From Erythroxylum novogranatense (taxonomy: Eukaryota; Streptophyta; Magnoliopsida; Malpighiales; Erythroxylaceae), in assembly GCA_029891385.1 (NCBI GenBank), contig CM057228.1, forward strand, positions 58,597,783-58,661,782: a stretch of DNA of 64,000 nucleotides, given 5' to 3'. The translations under genes and the position numbers were made by a program. The first letter of the stretch is position 1. Each line of letters begins with the position of its first letter. This document shows positions 36,001-48,240 of this stretch, piece after piece. The notes under the pieces were generated by a model. That model ran no database searches. It saw only the letters and a program-made list of their open reading frames with translations, and had not been told where the DNA came from.

Positions 36001-36900
36001 GTTATTAAAATTCTCTTGTAAGAAGTTGCGGTTTAACAAGGAAAAAACACGTTGAACAAAAATATAAAAAGGTCGGATATACAAGCAGTATTCGAAAGGC
36101 TCACCCATGCCAGAATAAAAATAATCATCTTTCCCATTTATGTATGAAAAATATTGTTATCCGTTCTTTTCACTTCAAACCATTTTCTATTAATATATAT
36201 TTTATTTAATATCCTTACGAAAAACTCACTTTATCCTTATATATTTGTTATATAAGATTTTATCTGGTGAATTTTCAACATAAAATTTGTTAAAGTTATA
36301 ATAAATAAGAAGTATAATTTATTGAAAATTATTTTCAATTAATTTTATTAAAAGTCAGATAATTGAAACCAATTTTCAATTGAATTTGAAAATTGTTTTC
36401 AAATCAAATTAAATTTATATTTGGAATAGAAATTTAATTTATTTAAGAATCAATAAGTTTAATATAATTTAGTTATCAAATAAATTGCAAATGTTATTTT
36501 AGATCATGAAAATCAATACCTAGAATCAAATATATATATATATATATATTGGATGCATACTAAATTGTATATTTTATGTGTATGATATTTTAGATGCAAT
36601 TTGTGTTTGATGAGACAAACAAAATTAATTTTTGTTAAAATATTAAGGACGCGCTAAGAATGTTATTATTATTGTTTATTATTTAAATATAAAACCAAAG
36701 TTCTATTTATTATAAGGCTTGTTGAGTGACTCAAGACTCCTTTAACCCTGAATATGTTTTATCTTAAATTAATGATTCATAATTGACTAAATTTATGTAA
36801 GTTGGATGAGTGACTCATGATTATATAAATTTAGAGACAAGGCTAAGAATAAAATATAAGATATATTTTGATAAGAATTATTATCTAATGGATCTAAGAG
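36001..36900. other. A+T-rich intergenic DNA
   Basis: No gene. Contains a (TA)n run at 36530-36549. It may include the unrecognised start of the Athila-type LTR. Confidence 0.5.
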
Positions 36901-39691
36901 TTAGATGAGACGTGATTGATAAGGATGTTATTTACCTAATTTAAGTTTTGTTGGTTTGTGGAACAACTCAAGGACAATGAAATTTAAATGGGATCATAAC
37001 CCTTTAAAGAGATTAGAGTAATTTTTCTTAATATTAGTGAGGGCTATTATTTTAAATAAAATAGCAAGAGTAACCAAATACATGAATAAAATCTTGATCT
37101 TAGTTAGAAGTCATGGCATATAATCAATTACTTGCTTTTCTCATATTTATATTTTTTAAAGTAGCAATTACCTTCGTTTAGTATTGATATGTGCTTAAAT
37201 ATTTATTCATTTGATCTACTACAGTTAGTGATTAATGCCTTAGAAATCTTTAGGATACTCACTTTAGCTTATATTTGATTTTAGGTACATTTTGGAAGTT
37301 AAAGGGCTAAAGTGAGTTGTTACATTTGAGTCGTTATCTAAAGATTCACAATGCTTTCTCTTCATGGAGCAAGAAGAAAAAGGATTAAAAGCAAGAGAAA
37401 ACAATTAAATGACAAGAATTAAAGATGAGACATATGTTGGAAATACAAAGAAGAAAAAGATTAGAGCAAGAAGAAGACAAGAAAATGAAAAGAATGAAAA
37501 ATGAACCATTAAAATATCTTACAACCATGCTGGAAAAGTTGCACATCCGTGAGTGTGCGTGTCACGATTGTGCAACAATATGCATGGGTGTGAGTTATTC
37601 CTCATGCCCATGCAAGATAGTGATTTCCATAAGCCGAAGATGATGCAAGGAGACCAACTACTTCTCACAATGCTTCTCACAATGCCCATGCATTCTCATT
37701 CCAGCTAGCTCCCATGCATTCTTCTCACTATGATAGCCAGCCCATGTATGCTTGTTGATAGCTCTTGCCTTCTCAAAGTGATGCCATGCCATACTTCTTT
37801 GTCGCCAGCCATCCATGAATGTTTTTAGCTCCTATGCCATACCAAGCTTCTCATGATCGTTAGAAGCTTCTCACAGCTATGAGAAGCTAGTCACAAGTGT
37901 GGCATGTTAAGTCACACCCGTGAGGTGCTCTTACACCTGTAAGAAGTAACTCACAAGTGTGAGAAGGGCCATGTGGTGTCCCTTGGTTAAACCTAGTTTT
38001 ATTCTATAAAGGGAAATGTTAAATGACGGCAGAAAAAAAGAATATTAAGGACATAACCTAGCCAACAGTGTTTTCTCTCATTTTCTCTTTAGTTTTTCTT
38101 CATTCTTCAACACTGATAGTGGCGATGGAGAGGACGGCCGATGGTGAGACTTTGAAGATGGAGATGGAAGGCTAACTTCCCGATGTCGGTTCAGCAGGAA
38201 TATTGAAGCCAAGTCATAGTGAAGCTATTTCATCCTATTAACATTGTAATCTCTTTTTGGATTGTTGTGTTGTTTGTGTTGATTGAATTAGGTTTCAGAT
38301 AGATGATTTGAATACATTGTTTTGATTGTTCTATTTTGAACCTATCACTATATTGTTGAATGTAATTCGTAATTGTTACATTTAATGTTTGTTAGTAGCA
38401 TTTAATGATCCCGTATCGTTAAGAACAATATAACTAGGTTAGATAACCCAAACATTTGAGGTCATTGCCTATATTGATCATTTTCTACTTCATAATGCTG
38501 CTGCTAAATTGAATCTAGAGATCGTATCCTAAGTTATTTGGTAATTAGGTTTAATTAACGATTATATCTTAATTAAACAACCTAAGGGAAAACTAGATTA
38601 ATAAAGGGTATTGTTAGTCTCAGATCAATAATCCAGAGAGACTTATAAAGATGTTAGGATGATGGAATATATTTGATCATGTTTAGGCTGAGATTGATCC
38701 TAAAACCAAACCTTACTCTTACTCGACACATTCATCATTTTTGATTGCTTGCTTAATTCTATTTTTTATTTCATTACAAAAATTAACTAGACATTCCTTG
38801 TGGATTCGATCCTGACTCACCATAACTATAAATTTTAGTGTGTAGAGTTACGTAAATTTTGTAGTGCACTTGTAGGGATGGCAGTGGGTTTTCAACTCGA
38901 TTAATATCCGCACTACCCGACCTAATGGATTTGGATATGGAAAGTAAATCGTAAAAATCGATAGAAATGGATATGGATATGGATATGGGTTGAGTCATAA
39001 AAAATGGATATGGATATGGGTAGAGTAAAACCCGAACCATGGATACCCATATCCTACCCATTTTTTATTAACTCTATTTTTTCTATTTTTTCTTGAATAT
39101 TATGGTTAAATATAATAAAATATTAAAATTTTATACGAAGAAACAACTTTAAAATCTCCACTTTACCCCTCAATACTCACATTTTTCATCATATTTTATT
39201 TTTCTTATAGGATGATAATAATGCAAATGATATGGAGATGGAGTTTTGAATGTTGTAGAGTTCACGCAAAGACAATTTGAAGCTTTAGTTATTTCAATCT
39301 TTGTTCCAGTTCTAAATTGTGAAAAATGTATGTTATCTTTGTACTAAATATTATGATTTTTATTATTCCAATTTTATGATTTTTTTTAATATATACAAAT
39401 CAAAATTGTGATTTATTATTATTAAAGTTATTTTGATTTGGAGCGTTCGAAAAAATCTACTCTTTATATTTTTTATTTAGAAGTTATATTTTTATGTGTT
39501 ATATAACCCGATTGATATCTAAAAACCCGAACAACCCAATAGATTTAGATATGGGTAGTAAATCGTAAAAACCAATAGATATGGATATGGATATGGGTTG
39601 AGTCATAAAAAATGGATATGGATATGGATAGAGTAAAACCCGAACCGAACCCTACCCATTGCCATCCCTATGCACTTGACATGCGTTGTCA
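36901..39691 (+). repeat. Putative 5' LTR of Athila-type host element
   Basis: Non-coding sequence whose right end runs into a decayed tRNA-Asp-type primer-binding site. It includes a region of CACAAGTGTG/TCACACCCGTGAG-like short repeats (37880-37975) and, near the right end, CATTCCTTGTGGATTCGATC, a phrase characteristic of Athila/Tat LTR ends. The putative end is CA at 39691. A hAT element is inserted 20 bp inside this end. The left boundary is not determinable here because the 3' LTR lies outside the window. Confidence 0.45.
38873..39670. mobile_element. Non-autonomous hAT-type element
   Basis: 798 bp flanked by the perfect 8-bp duplication TGCACTTG (38865-38872 and 39671-39678). Terminal inverted repeats are TAGGGATGGCA at the left and TGCCATCCCTA at the right, the ends of a well-known plant hAT group. 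The subterminal regions carry two direct copies (about 38940-39060 and 39545-39660) rich in GGATAT hexamers and AGAGTAAAACCCGAACC. There is no transposase. Confidence 0.92.
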
Positions 39692-39697
39692 AATTTT

Positions 39698-39715
39698 GAC
39701 ATCCTTGCTAGGGGG
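39698..39715 (+). other. Decayed tRNA-Asp-type primer-binding site
   Basis: GACATCCTTGCTAGGGG resembles the Athila/Tat site GGCGCCGTTGCCGGGG. Most differences are C-to-T or G-to-A changes at former CpG positions. It lies six bases after the putative LTR end. Confidence 0.45.
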
Positions 39716-39816
39716 TGTGGTAGTTTAATTTTAGTTGGTGTTTTGTGTATATATATTTTTTATAGTTGTTTCTTTTTGCTATTTGTTCATTTTTAAACGA
39801 TCTTTAGTGTTGGTGC

Positions 39817-39928
39817 ATGGTAGTGACCAAATCTCCTCATAGAGAACTTGAACAGCTTGATCCAGAGGTCGAGAGAATATTATAGAAATTACATAAGGAA
39901 GCAATAACAACTATAGTAGAAGAATCAA
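39817..39928 (+). pseudogene. Athila-type gag, 5' part (split by insertion)
   Basis: Starts at ATG 39817 (MVVTKSPHRELEQL), has one internal TAG, and runs to the junction with the inserted gypsy element. The last five bases, ATCAA, are duplicated at 61799-61803, where the frame resumes. Only the gag N-terminus is on this side. Confidence 0.65.
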
Positions 39929-42229
39929 TGTTAGACCCCGAATTGTTTTTTATGATGTCTTTCAGCATGAATTATGGTAATTAGGTAGTTATGCTTAATT
40001 TGATTTATTATGGAGTATTATTGGATAATTACGGTTTAATTGTGGTTAAATGAGGATTAAAAAGAGTAAAAGTTTATGAGGGCATTTTGGGAAGTTTATG
40101 TGAGTTAAAGTGGTTTAAGCTTTGTAAGGAGGGGTATTATGGTCTTAATATTACTACTTATGCCCTAGGTAGGAAATTAGAAAGAGAAAGAGGAAAAGAA
40201 AAAAAGGAAGAAGAGAAAGGAGAGGAGTAGCGCTGTCGTGAAGGAGGAAGAGCAGAGAAGAGAGATTGCGATCGTTACAGTTTTCCGACAGTTTGAAGCT
40301 ATTTTCGGGTACGTTATGCTTTGTTTAACCTTGTTTCGGTTGGATTGAAACCTAAGATGGCTTGAATGTGTTAGAATCGATGGTTTTAGGGTTTTAGGGC
40401 ATAAATGTAGGGATTTCCTTGGGTTGATGTGTTTGTGATAGTTTTGAAGCTTAAAAATGGGTTAGAAATGTAGTATAAGTCTTGATCTACAGTTTAGATG
40501 TGGTGCATTTGAGTTTGGGAAGAGATTGAAGTTGGAAATTGCAGAAATCTGGGGTTCGGAGTCGCAACTCCGACCCGCACGTCGCGACGTGCGCAAGAGC
40601 ACGCCGCGGCGTGCGGAGAAATTGGTGACGCCGCGAGCACTGGGTGCACGTCGCGGCGTGCACAATATGATGTGCAAGCCGCGGCGCACAAATGTGCACG
40701 TCGCGATGTGCGTGAGGTGAGCACGTCGCGACGAACACATTTGTGCTCGCCGCGGCGGGCCTGGCCTTCGTCGCGGCGAGCTAGGCCGACGCCGCGACGA
40801 GCAGGTTTTCTTTTGCCACGGCAAGCGTCCCTTCGCCGCGGCGAGCCCCCAGTTCTTCCGAAAGTGCAATTTTTGATATTTTGGGCATATCTTTTGGTGT
40901 AGATGTCCAATTGAGGTGATTCTTGATCCGTTGTGAACTAGAGCTCAAGGACTACAAGTTGTATGAAGAAGGGAAGTTCGGATTTAGTCTGTAAAGGTTC
41001 GAAATTTTATGAGGAAATCGAATGTAGACCTTTAATGTTTTATTTTGGCTTTCCAAGCTGTGATTATTTTCTGTGGATATTGATTGGATGGAAACTTGGT
41101 TGTTTTAGGAAACCAAGTTGACCCGATTTCATCGCAAGAGGAAGGACACCAGTGAGTCGACTACTCGAGCGATCTTAGGTGGGTAATATACTTATAGTTA
41201 TTGTGTGACTAGGCAATTTCTTGCCTATGTATGAATATATGTTATATGTTATACATGGTTGAATGTGATGAATTGAATGATTTTGAGTTCATATATTTTG
41301 AAAGAATCATAGGAATTGATAGCATTACATTTTGATTCTGAGCATGTTATGCCTCGACTTCGATCATGGCATTTTGACTAAATGCAAGACATGAAAGAAT
41401 ACCATATGATGAAATGGTTATGAGCATGATTATGTGCTTTTGTTTGGGCGAGAGTGGAACCATTTCGTTCGTCACGTGCACGTAGACAAGAGCCTTCTCC
41501 CGGCTGCCCGCATGTGGCCTATGAGATCCGAATGGACTCATTTCGTTCAGGGTGTAAACTTCAGTTTCTCCCTTTTGTTTCCATGGAACCCTCGAGCCAT
41601 TGTGATGTGCATTGCATATGTGAATTGTTCATTGCGAATGCTTCGTGACATATTTATGAGTTGAATGAATTATTGAATACGTAAATTTCTTGAGTAGCAT
41701 GTGAATGCTTGAATTGATGTCTATATAGATGTAAAATATATACATTCATATGCTGGGACTTGTGCTAGTTGCCGATGGCTATAATTATATTAGCCACTGA
41801 GCTGTGTAGCTCAACCCATTATTTTTCCCTCCTCAGGTGCAGAGCAGGACGATCTTTGAAGTTACGAGGCATCGGAAACTTCGAGCTAATTAGGAGTCTT
41901 GTATTAAGTTCGTTTTTAGTTGGCCCTCCAAACACATTATCATGGAGCATATTTTATGTATTTTGAATTGAAACTTTATTTTATACTGTGTATTGTTTCA
42001 AACACATGTTTAATTTATAAACTTGATGGCTTATGTAATCGTGATGATTTATTTATGATTAGAATGCATGCATAGGTGATCGATTGTATGAGAATGTATG
42101 TGTATGATCGAACTACGTATATGTATATGTATAAATGTTGGGATCGGGTCCGACGTTTTGGGGCGCCCGTCGCAGGCGCGACCCGAGGGGCCGCCTCGGG
42201 AATCGGGGATCCGGGGCCCTGGCCCAACA
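39929..42229 (+). repeat. 5' LTR of middle gypsy element
   Basis: Bounded by TG...CA. It contains a CpG-dense patch at about 40560-40855 built of CGTCGCGACG- and GCCGCGGCG-like words, which produces Arg/Ala-rich shadow frames on both strands. Outside this patch it is nearly identical to 59520-61798. Confidence 0.95.
40560..40855. repeat. CpG-dense repeat patch in gypsy LTR
   Basis: About 300 bp of alternating short palindromic words such as GCACGTCGCGACGTGCGC and GCCGCGGCG, in an otherwise A+T-rich LTR. The matching patch in the 3' LTR (about 60150-60445) has lost many of its CpG sites. A related patch begins again at about 63940 in the LTR at the window end. Confidence 0.9.
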
Positions 42230-42233
42230 TGTT

Positions 42234-42247
42234 TGGTATCAGAGCAC
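42234..42247 (+). other. Primer-binding site of middle gypsy element
   Basis: TGGTATCAGAGCAC, four bases after the LTR end, matches the complement of plant initiator tRNA-Met at its first 12 bases. Confidence 0.9.
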
Positions 42248-42394
42248 CTAGGTTTAGGTGTCCTCAGCTTAGAATCTATAATAGGATTGTTTGCTATATG
42301 ACTAATTGTTGCATCGATTAAGTGACATGCATATCATGTATACATGTAGATTGACCTGTAGCTAATCCTTAGTGTTTCCATTTGAAGGAGTACA

Positions 42395-43141
42395 ATGCCA
42401 CCTCGTAGAAGGACACGAGGAGTTATGCAAGGATCTGCTGCACCTGACTCTCTGACTAAAGAGAAGAGGATCGATGAGTCGATTGCCTGTGGAATGCCGA
42501 GGCTTCGTAGGCTAGGTAGTGAGCCCGTTCCGTCGCCGACTCAGGAGTCGCCAGCCATGCAGGAGCAAGTGCCTCCATTAGATCCGAGGTCGTTTCAGCG
42601 CTCACTCAGCATTTGTTCAAAGCTATGGGCGGATGCCTGACCTTCATTTCATTGATTCGGAAGGGAGACGGTTTGACCGGTTGAGGAAGTATGGGGCGGT
42701 TGATTTCTTTGGAACATCAGATCCTGAAGAAGCTGAGACTTGGTTGCGGAAGACTGAGAGAGTGCTAGATCAGATGGAGTGTGAGGATGACGAGAGAGTC
42801 ATCTATGCTGCCAGTTTGCTTCAGGGAGATGCTCTTCACTGGTGGGAGACCGTGTGCGGAGTCGAGGAGACCGATGAGGGTTGGCATGGCAGGATTTCGT
42901 GGTTGCTTTTAAGAAGAAGTATCATCGAGGTTTATGTTCAAAGAGCGAGAGGGAGTTCCTCGGTTTGACTCGAGAGGAGATGACATCAATGAGTATGAAG
43001 CGTGGATTTACACTGACTATCTCGGTATGCTTGATTTGATGTTGTGAAGTCGCTAGATGTCGCCGGTTTGAGTCGGGTCTGCACTTGGCTCTCAGAGAGA
43101 AGGTAGTTGTGCAGAATTTCCGTGATTTTCAGCAGCTAGTT
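42395..43141 (+). pseudogene. Middle-element gag, N-terminal part
   Basis: ATG 42395 starts MPPRRRTRGVMQGSAAPDS, the usual basic N-terminus of Tekay-type gag. After a stop near 42638 the frame resumes at 42633-42968 with the retrotrans_gag core (WLRKTERVLDQMECEDDER, then GDALHWWE). Further shifts follow. The sequence is cut at 43141 by the nested element and resumes at 55562. Confidence 0.85.
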
Positions 43142-46100
43142 TGTAACATCCCATCTCCCATAGGAAGGGTTTATTGGTAATTTAGGACGGGGTAGGAGAA
43201 TTGGATTATAACTCGGCATGAACATACATTATATAGCCTCTATAACTGATGATTGTTTTGCACATGCACATGGTATACATGCATTCATGACATTTCCGGC
43301 ATAAGTGTCTAATTGAGATCTTTTGTGAAATTTATGGGATAATTGTATTTGAAAAATTATTTGGAGTGCGCCATTGAGTGTTTTACATTTTTAGGGATTT
43401 ATGGGAATTTTTCTGGAATTTTCCGGAGAAAATTTCCGAACCGAAAAAAATTGCCAATTGGCGAACCGGTTGATTTTCGGTAGCAATTTTTTTTTAACCC
43501 AATGGCACTGTCTTATTGGGTAGATTATTTTGGGATTGAAATTGGGGTTAATTGAGTTGATTGGGTTAGTTTTTGATCTGGATTAAAGAATTAATACTTT
43601 GACTTTTCTTTAAACTTTTGAACCAATTACATTTAACCACCAAATGCTATCATTTAATGCTCACTTGCTTCCTCCCATGGTTTTGCCTTCATAAAGAAGG
43701 AAAAGAGGATTTTACCTCTTAAAACCTTCACATCCGAGAATCTTCCTTCCTTCTTCATCTCCATCAATTTTTTCTCCTTCTTTAAGTTATTTCCTCCAAC
43801 TTTGAGAGCCTTCCTTATATGCTTACAAGCTTAAGTCTCCTACCTTCTTTTCATGATGATAGCCATGTTTGATGTTAGAAGAAAGTAGAAAAGTGAGAAA
43901 TTGGTGTGCTTTGAAGTGGAAAAGCTAATTAGGTAAGTAAGTTTAATTAAGTTTTCAATGATGCTTAAGTATGAATTTATGAATCATGGTAGTTAGAAAC
44001 ATTGAATGGGAGTTATAGTATGTTTATTATGATTATTGATGCCTTAAATTGATGATAATTATTGCTTGAATTAATGGGTATAAGATTAGGGTTAGTTATG
44101 AATTGAAAGTAGGATGAGTGATGAATGGTTTTAGCTTGATTGTAATTGCATTTTGATGATGATTTGTGCATAGGAATTGTGAAATTAATGCTGCCAAAAT
44201 GTGACTATTAGCCCTAGTGAATGTATGAATATTGTAGGTACTGATTTAGTGTTAAAATGAGATGCCTATGGTAGTAGGAATTGAATTGGTATGATAGGAA
44301 GTGAATTGGTGAAGTAAAGCTGAAAATTGATCTTTGACCTATTGTCATGCTTTGATCATAACTAATTGTGTAGGTGAGCAAATGAGTTGAAGTTTGTGCC
44401 CAATTAAACTTTGGGATGTTGGCTACAACTTTGTGTGAAATAGGTGTTGTTAAACTGTAATGCTAGAAGGGCGAAATTTTGCATGGAAAGTTACTGTTTT
44501 ATTGCCTGTTAACAGTACCCGCAGTTATGACCTGATTACTTTGTTGATTTTTTCTACATTAATTGATATGGAACTAGGAAAAATGGTCTTTATGAAAGTT
44601 GAGGCATATTGAGTTAGCTTTCCATTGCCACTGATCTTGATAATTTTCGAGTTGTATATTGGGAGATATGAACTGATTTCTATTGATTGGTTTTATGCTT
44701 TTTGGAGAAACCTAGTCAAAGTGTTGATTTTGTGAGCTTTCTGCTTGGGAGAAATTTTAGCAATTTTTGTGGACTGAATTGGTTGAGTGATCTTCTGCAA
44801 AGTTGTAGAGGAAGAAATTATCTTGAAAATGATATATGGTGTGTAATTTTTAGAGGTCAGAGTTGGGAGTTATGATTTTGCAAAAAGCCGACCTCGCATT
44901 AGGTTGTGAATTGTTGATAATGGCGGTAACTTCCATAACAGTTTTGAAATTGTTAGGAATCGAATTGGAGTTTGAGTTCTTCATGAAAATTGAAGTTTGA
45001 GATCTTATCTTTTATGGATATAAGGTAATGATTTTTGTGACATTTGTGCTAAGAGAATTCTTGTCAGCATTGGTTGATTTCGGAGGGTCGATGCTTTGGT
45101 GAATTGTTTGACCTAGTTAGTAAGTAAATTTGATTTTGAGTTGTTCATGAAAGTTGTAGATAACATTGTGAACTTTCTGAGCATATTTATTGTGTTATTT
45201 TGACTGAGTAAATGAGTAGTTCTGAATTTGCAATGTCTTGCCTGTTTTGATAGGTTTTGAGTGGGCGTAGGTTTGGATGGATTTTGACACCCTTAGGGTG
45301 AAATTGATTTTATGGTCTTCATGAGAATGGTAGAACTTTTCATGATCTTTCCAACAAGCTATGGTTTGTATTTTTCGATTTGTGTGCAAAGAGTTATGGG
45401 TGTTGGAAATTTGGATTGGAAATAGAAAAAGAAAGGAAGGATGTGAGTGAACCTCTTGGGATCACTAGAGCGACGCCTCGCCTCGCCGAGGCGAGGTCGG
45501 ATGGCTTGGTCACTAGGGCGACGCCGCCTAGTGACGAGGTGAGGCGAGTTGGCCTCGCTAGGCGACGCCTCGCAATGAGGCGACATATATAGATATATAT
45601 ATATATATATTTTATTATTTGGCATTTAGTGACCTAATTGTTTCTTTTCCGTCCGACGTCCGATTGACCTGATTCTTGAGGCATCGGATTAAGTAGAATA
45701 TTTAATTTCATTTGTGAGAAATTGGGAATTTTGGACGGAATTGACGTGGCCCTGCAACGGAGCCTTTAATCACTGTTTTGTTTAATTGGGGAGCTATAGA
45801 GGTCCGAATTGCGCACCGTCAGCGCCAATAGGTTTCTAATTTATAGACGGATTTTATTATGGAAAACTTTTGGATTAGGGCCAGAAATGCCATGAACATG
45901 CATTATACACGTTTTACTTATTCCATGTGCATTGTTTGATATTTTTAACTATTCAGTTGGTAATGTTTATTTATTTTAATTGTTATAGAGGCTCAGTTGG
46001 AACGTCATCCCACGGACGTTGCAGAGACTTCCCGGCATTAGCTCGAAAGTTATTAGGTGAGTAACCTAGATGGTTCCTCGGTTAGTAAGTGTTTATAATT

Positions 46101-47027
46101 CTACACTTAGAACCCTGTGGAGAATAATGGTGGGAAAATTGTGTTTGTTTGTGCCTGGATTGCGGACCGGAGGCCCGATGGATTGGAGAATTCTGACATA
46201 GAAGTGTTATATGTGATTTTCTTGCGATTACCTGTGCGAGAATTATGTGTATATGTTGAGTTGGGATCGATCGATGTTGGTGTTGTTTTATTTGGATATA
46301 TGCATTTCATGCATAATTGCATGATCGATAATTGGCGATTGTGACGAGCCAACGCGAGCTTAAAGCTCAACGTGATTGGGCCTTGAGCCCACAAAGTGAT
46401 TGAGTCTATGGCTCACCGTTTAATGTGCCCTTAATGGGGACGATTCAGCGCTTCGATCCACAACAACGTAATAAATTGGAAAAGTGTCTCATACATTTCA
46501 TGTGCATTTCAATTGGTTCCTTTGATCGATCTAGTAATCATGTGGTACTTGAATGTGTTTTGATGAAATAAGCGTATAATCGTGATATCTTGTGTATATG
46601 CATGAATTGGGTGAACCATCGATGATGGTTCTCACCGAGTTCGCAAACTCACCCAAAATTGCAAATTATTTTTCAGACCGAGAGAGTAGACTTATAGCTC
46701 GGAGGACTTTTCTGCCGTAGATTGAGTTGGCAAGAGAAGTCATGGCAAATGTTGGTCGGTTGGCACTTTTGAGGATGACCTAGCTAGCTTTTGTTTGATT
46801 TTCTTTTGGAGTAATGTCTGAACATACCGGTTGTGTAAATCTCGCTTTGAGGTTATGAAATTTGAAATTTATGGTTTTAAAATTAGTGGATTTCATATTA
46901 CTGCTTTATGATTGTTGATGCCATGTGGAGTGTTAGTGGTTGTTCGTAGCGCACCCTTATCGTAGGGTGTGTATCGAAATAACCTACGGGCGTCCCGGTA
47001 CATATCCTATAATAAGGGGGTGCTACA
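43142..47027 (+). repeat. 5' LTR of inner gypsy element
   Basis: 3886 bp, unusually long but normal for Tekay-type elements. The first 290 bp differ from the 3' LTR at only one position that I noticed. It includes a CpG-dense patch at about 45462-45590, then a TA run (45586-45609), the GAGC...GCTC mini-palindromes near 46356-46414 and the hairpin at 46613-46631. Small open frames within it are not supported as genes. Confidence 0.95.
45462..45590. repeat. CpG-dense patch in inner LTR
   Basis: Repeats of GGCGACGCCTCGCC and its complement-like partner GGCGAGG, directly followed by a TA run. The 3' LTR counterpart at 53958-54095 is longer and keeps more complete units. Confidence 0.9.
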
Positions 47028-47032
47028 TTAGG

Positions 47033-47045
47033 TGGTATCAAAGCA
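47033..47045 (+). other. Primer-binding site of inner gypsy element
   Basis: TGGTATCAAAGCA, five bases after the LTR, differs from the initiator tRNA-Met complement at one base within the first 12. Confidence 0.85.
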
Positions 47046-47121
47046 TGGTTTGGCATCTGTTGGGACTAGTACATAATTAGGCTTGAATTATTGTGAGAAA
47101 TGCAGAAACTGATCAGAGTTC

Positions 47122-48240
47122 TTGTTTTGTTTTAGGTCATCCGTATTTGGTGATCAGATTGATCAACCAGCTGACCAGGGATCTGTTGGAGCTAGTAGAG
47201 AGTCCTCGGTGCTTCGATCTGAGGAGATACCTCCTAGAGTCCCCGTGACACGGGAGAGGAGATATGATTTCTTTGCGTGGCGAAAACATGAACTTTATGG
47301 CGTCTGCAGACCCGAGGCCGAGGGATGGTTGGAGAGGACCGAGAGAGTCCTTGATCGGATGGATTCGAACTGACGAGAGGTTCGATTCGCATATCTCTTC
47401 TGCAGGCCCCGCTTATACATGGTGGAAGACTATTAAGGCGGTACCACCGTGCCTTGCTTATCGACACGGGCGATTTTACGAGGGCTTTAGAGACAATTAT
47501 ATGCCCAGGTGTATCTGGAAATGAAGATGCAGGAGTTTTTGAGGTGAGGCAGGTAGGATGACGAGAGTAAAATACGAGGTTAGGTTTAATGAGTTGATGG
47601 GATATCTTGCTCTGTGGTTTCCACCGAGGCGATAGGTGCCGGAGGTTTGAGATGGGGTGAATCTGGAGATCCGTGCGGATTGGCCCGATCGATATGGGCT
47701 CCTTTATAGAGTTGAGAGCTGCTTCTTTGTGAGAGTGGAAGCGGTGTGAGGCGTAGACAAAGAGATGGGTCAAGGGTCAGAGGAAAGAGAGTTAGTGATC
47801 GGGGTAGCTCTGGTAGGAGTTTTAGCAGCGCCAGAGCAGGGGCCTTGAGATCTTGGGAGGATCGAGACGGTCGGGTTTTGGACGAGAGAGGAGATTTATA
47901 CTGATCGGCGATGGCGAGAGGTTTTGGGTAGATTCCCCCATTCTGTGAGCACTATGGAAGAGGCACTTTGGAGAGTGTTGGCGATTGACTGGAGCTTGCC
48001 TTAAATGCGGCTCCATGGATCATCAGATTCGGGATTATCCATTACATTGGGAGCTCGATCTGCTTTGGTAGTGGCCGAGCCGGAGTAGTACTCTGAGACA
48101 ATGAGTAGAGTGGGTGGATCCGGACGTGGATCTGACAGAGGGCCGAGTAGAGTGAGGATCCTTTAGGCGAGGGTGAGGTGAGGCACCACGCCCCGATCCC
48201 GTAGTCTATGCCATGACGAGGCAGAGGCCCAGATTCCCGA
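47122..48240 (+). pseudogene. Inner-element gag, heavily frameshifted
   Basis: Short open pieces (47122-47373 and others) carry parts of the gypsy gag, including EGWLERTERVLDRM and a region matching the gag at 15-371. Frame changes occur every 50-150 bases. The zinc knuckle near 47996-48037 reads CLKCGSMDHQIRDY, with the last Cys changed to Tyr. No functional protein is possible from this sequence as given. Confidence 0.8.

Noticed and set aside
36530..36549. TA dinucleotide run, with others at about 18390, 45586 and 54097
   Set aside because: Ordinary microsatellites. The two in the inner LTR are simply paired copies and need no separate explanation.
37425..37643. 72-codon plus-strand frame
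   Set aside because: Lys/Glu-rich start then Cys-rich end with no family match, inside the putative Athila LTR.
40462..40910. Several Arg/Ala/Cys-rich open frames on both strands, one of 138 codons
   Set aside because: They are open because the CpG-dense LTR patch lacks A+T-rich stop codons; the copies in the 3' LTR are not preserved in frame. Likewise 60077-60362 and 45359-45625.
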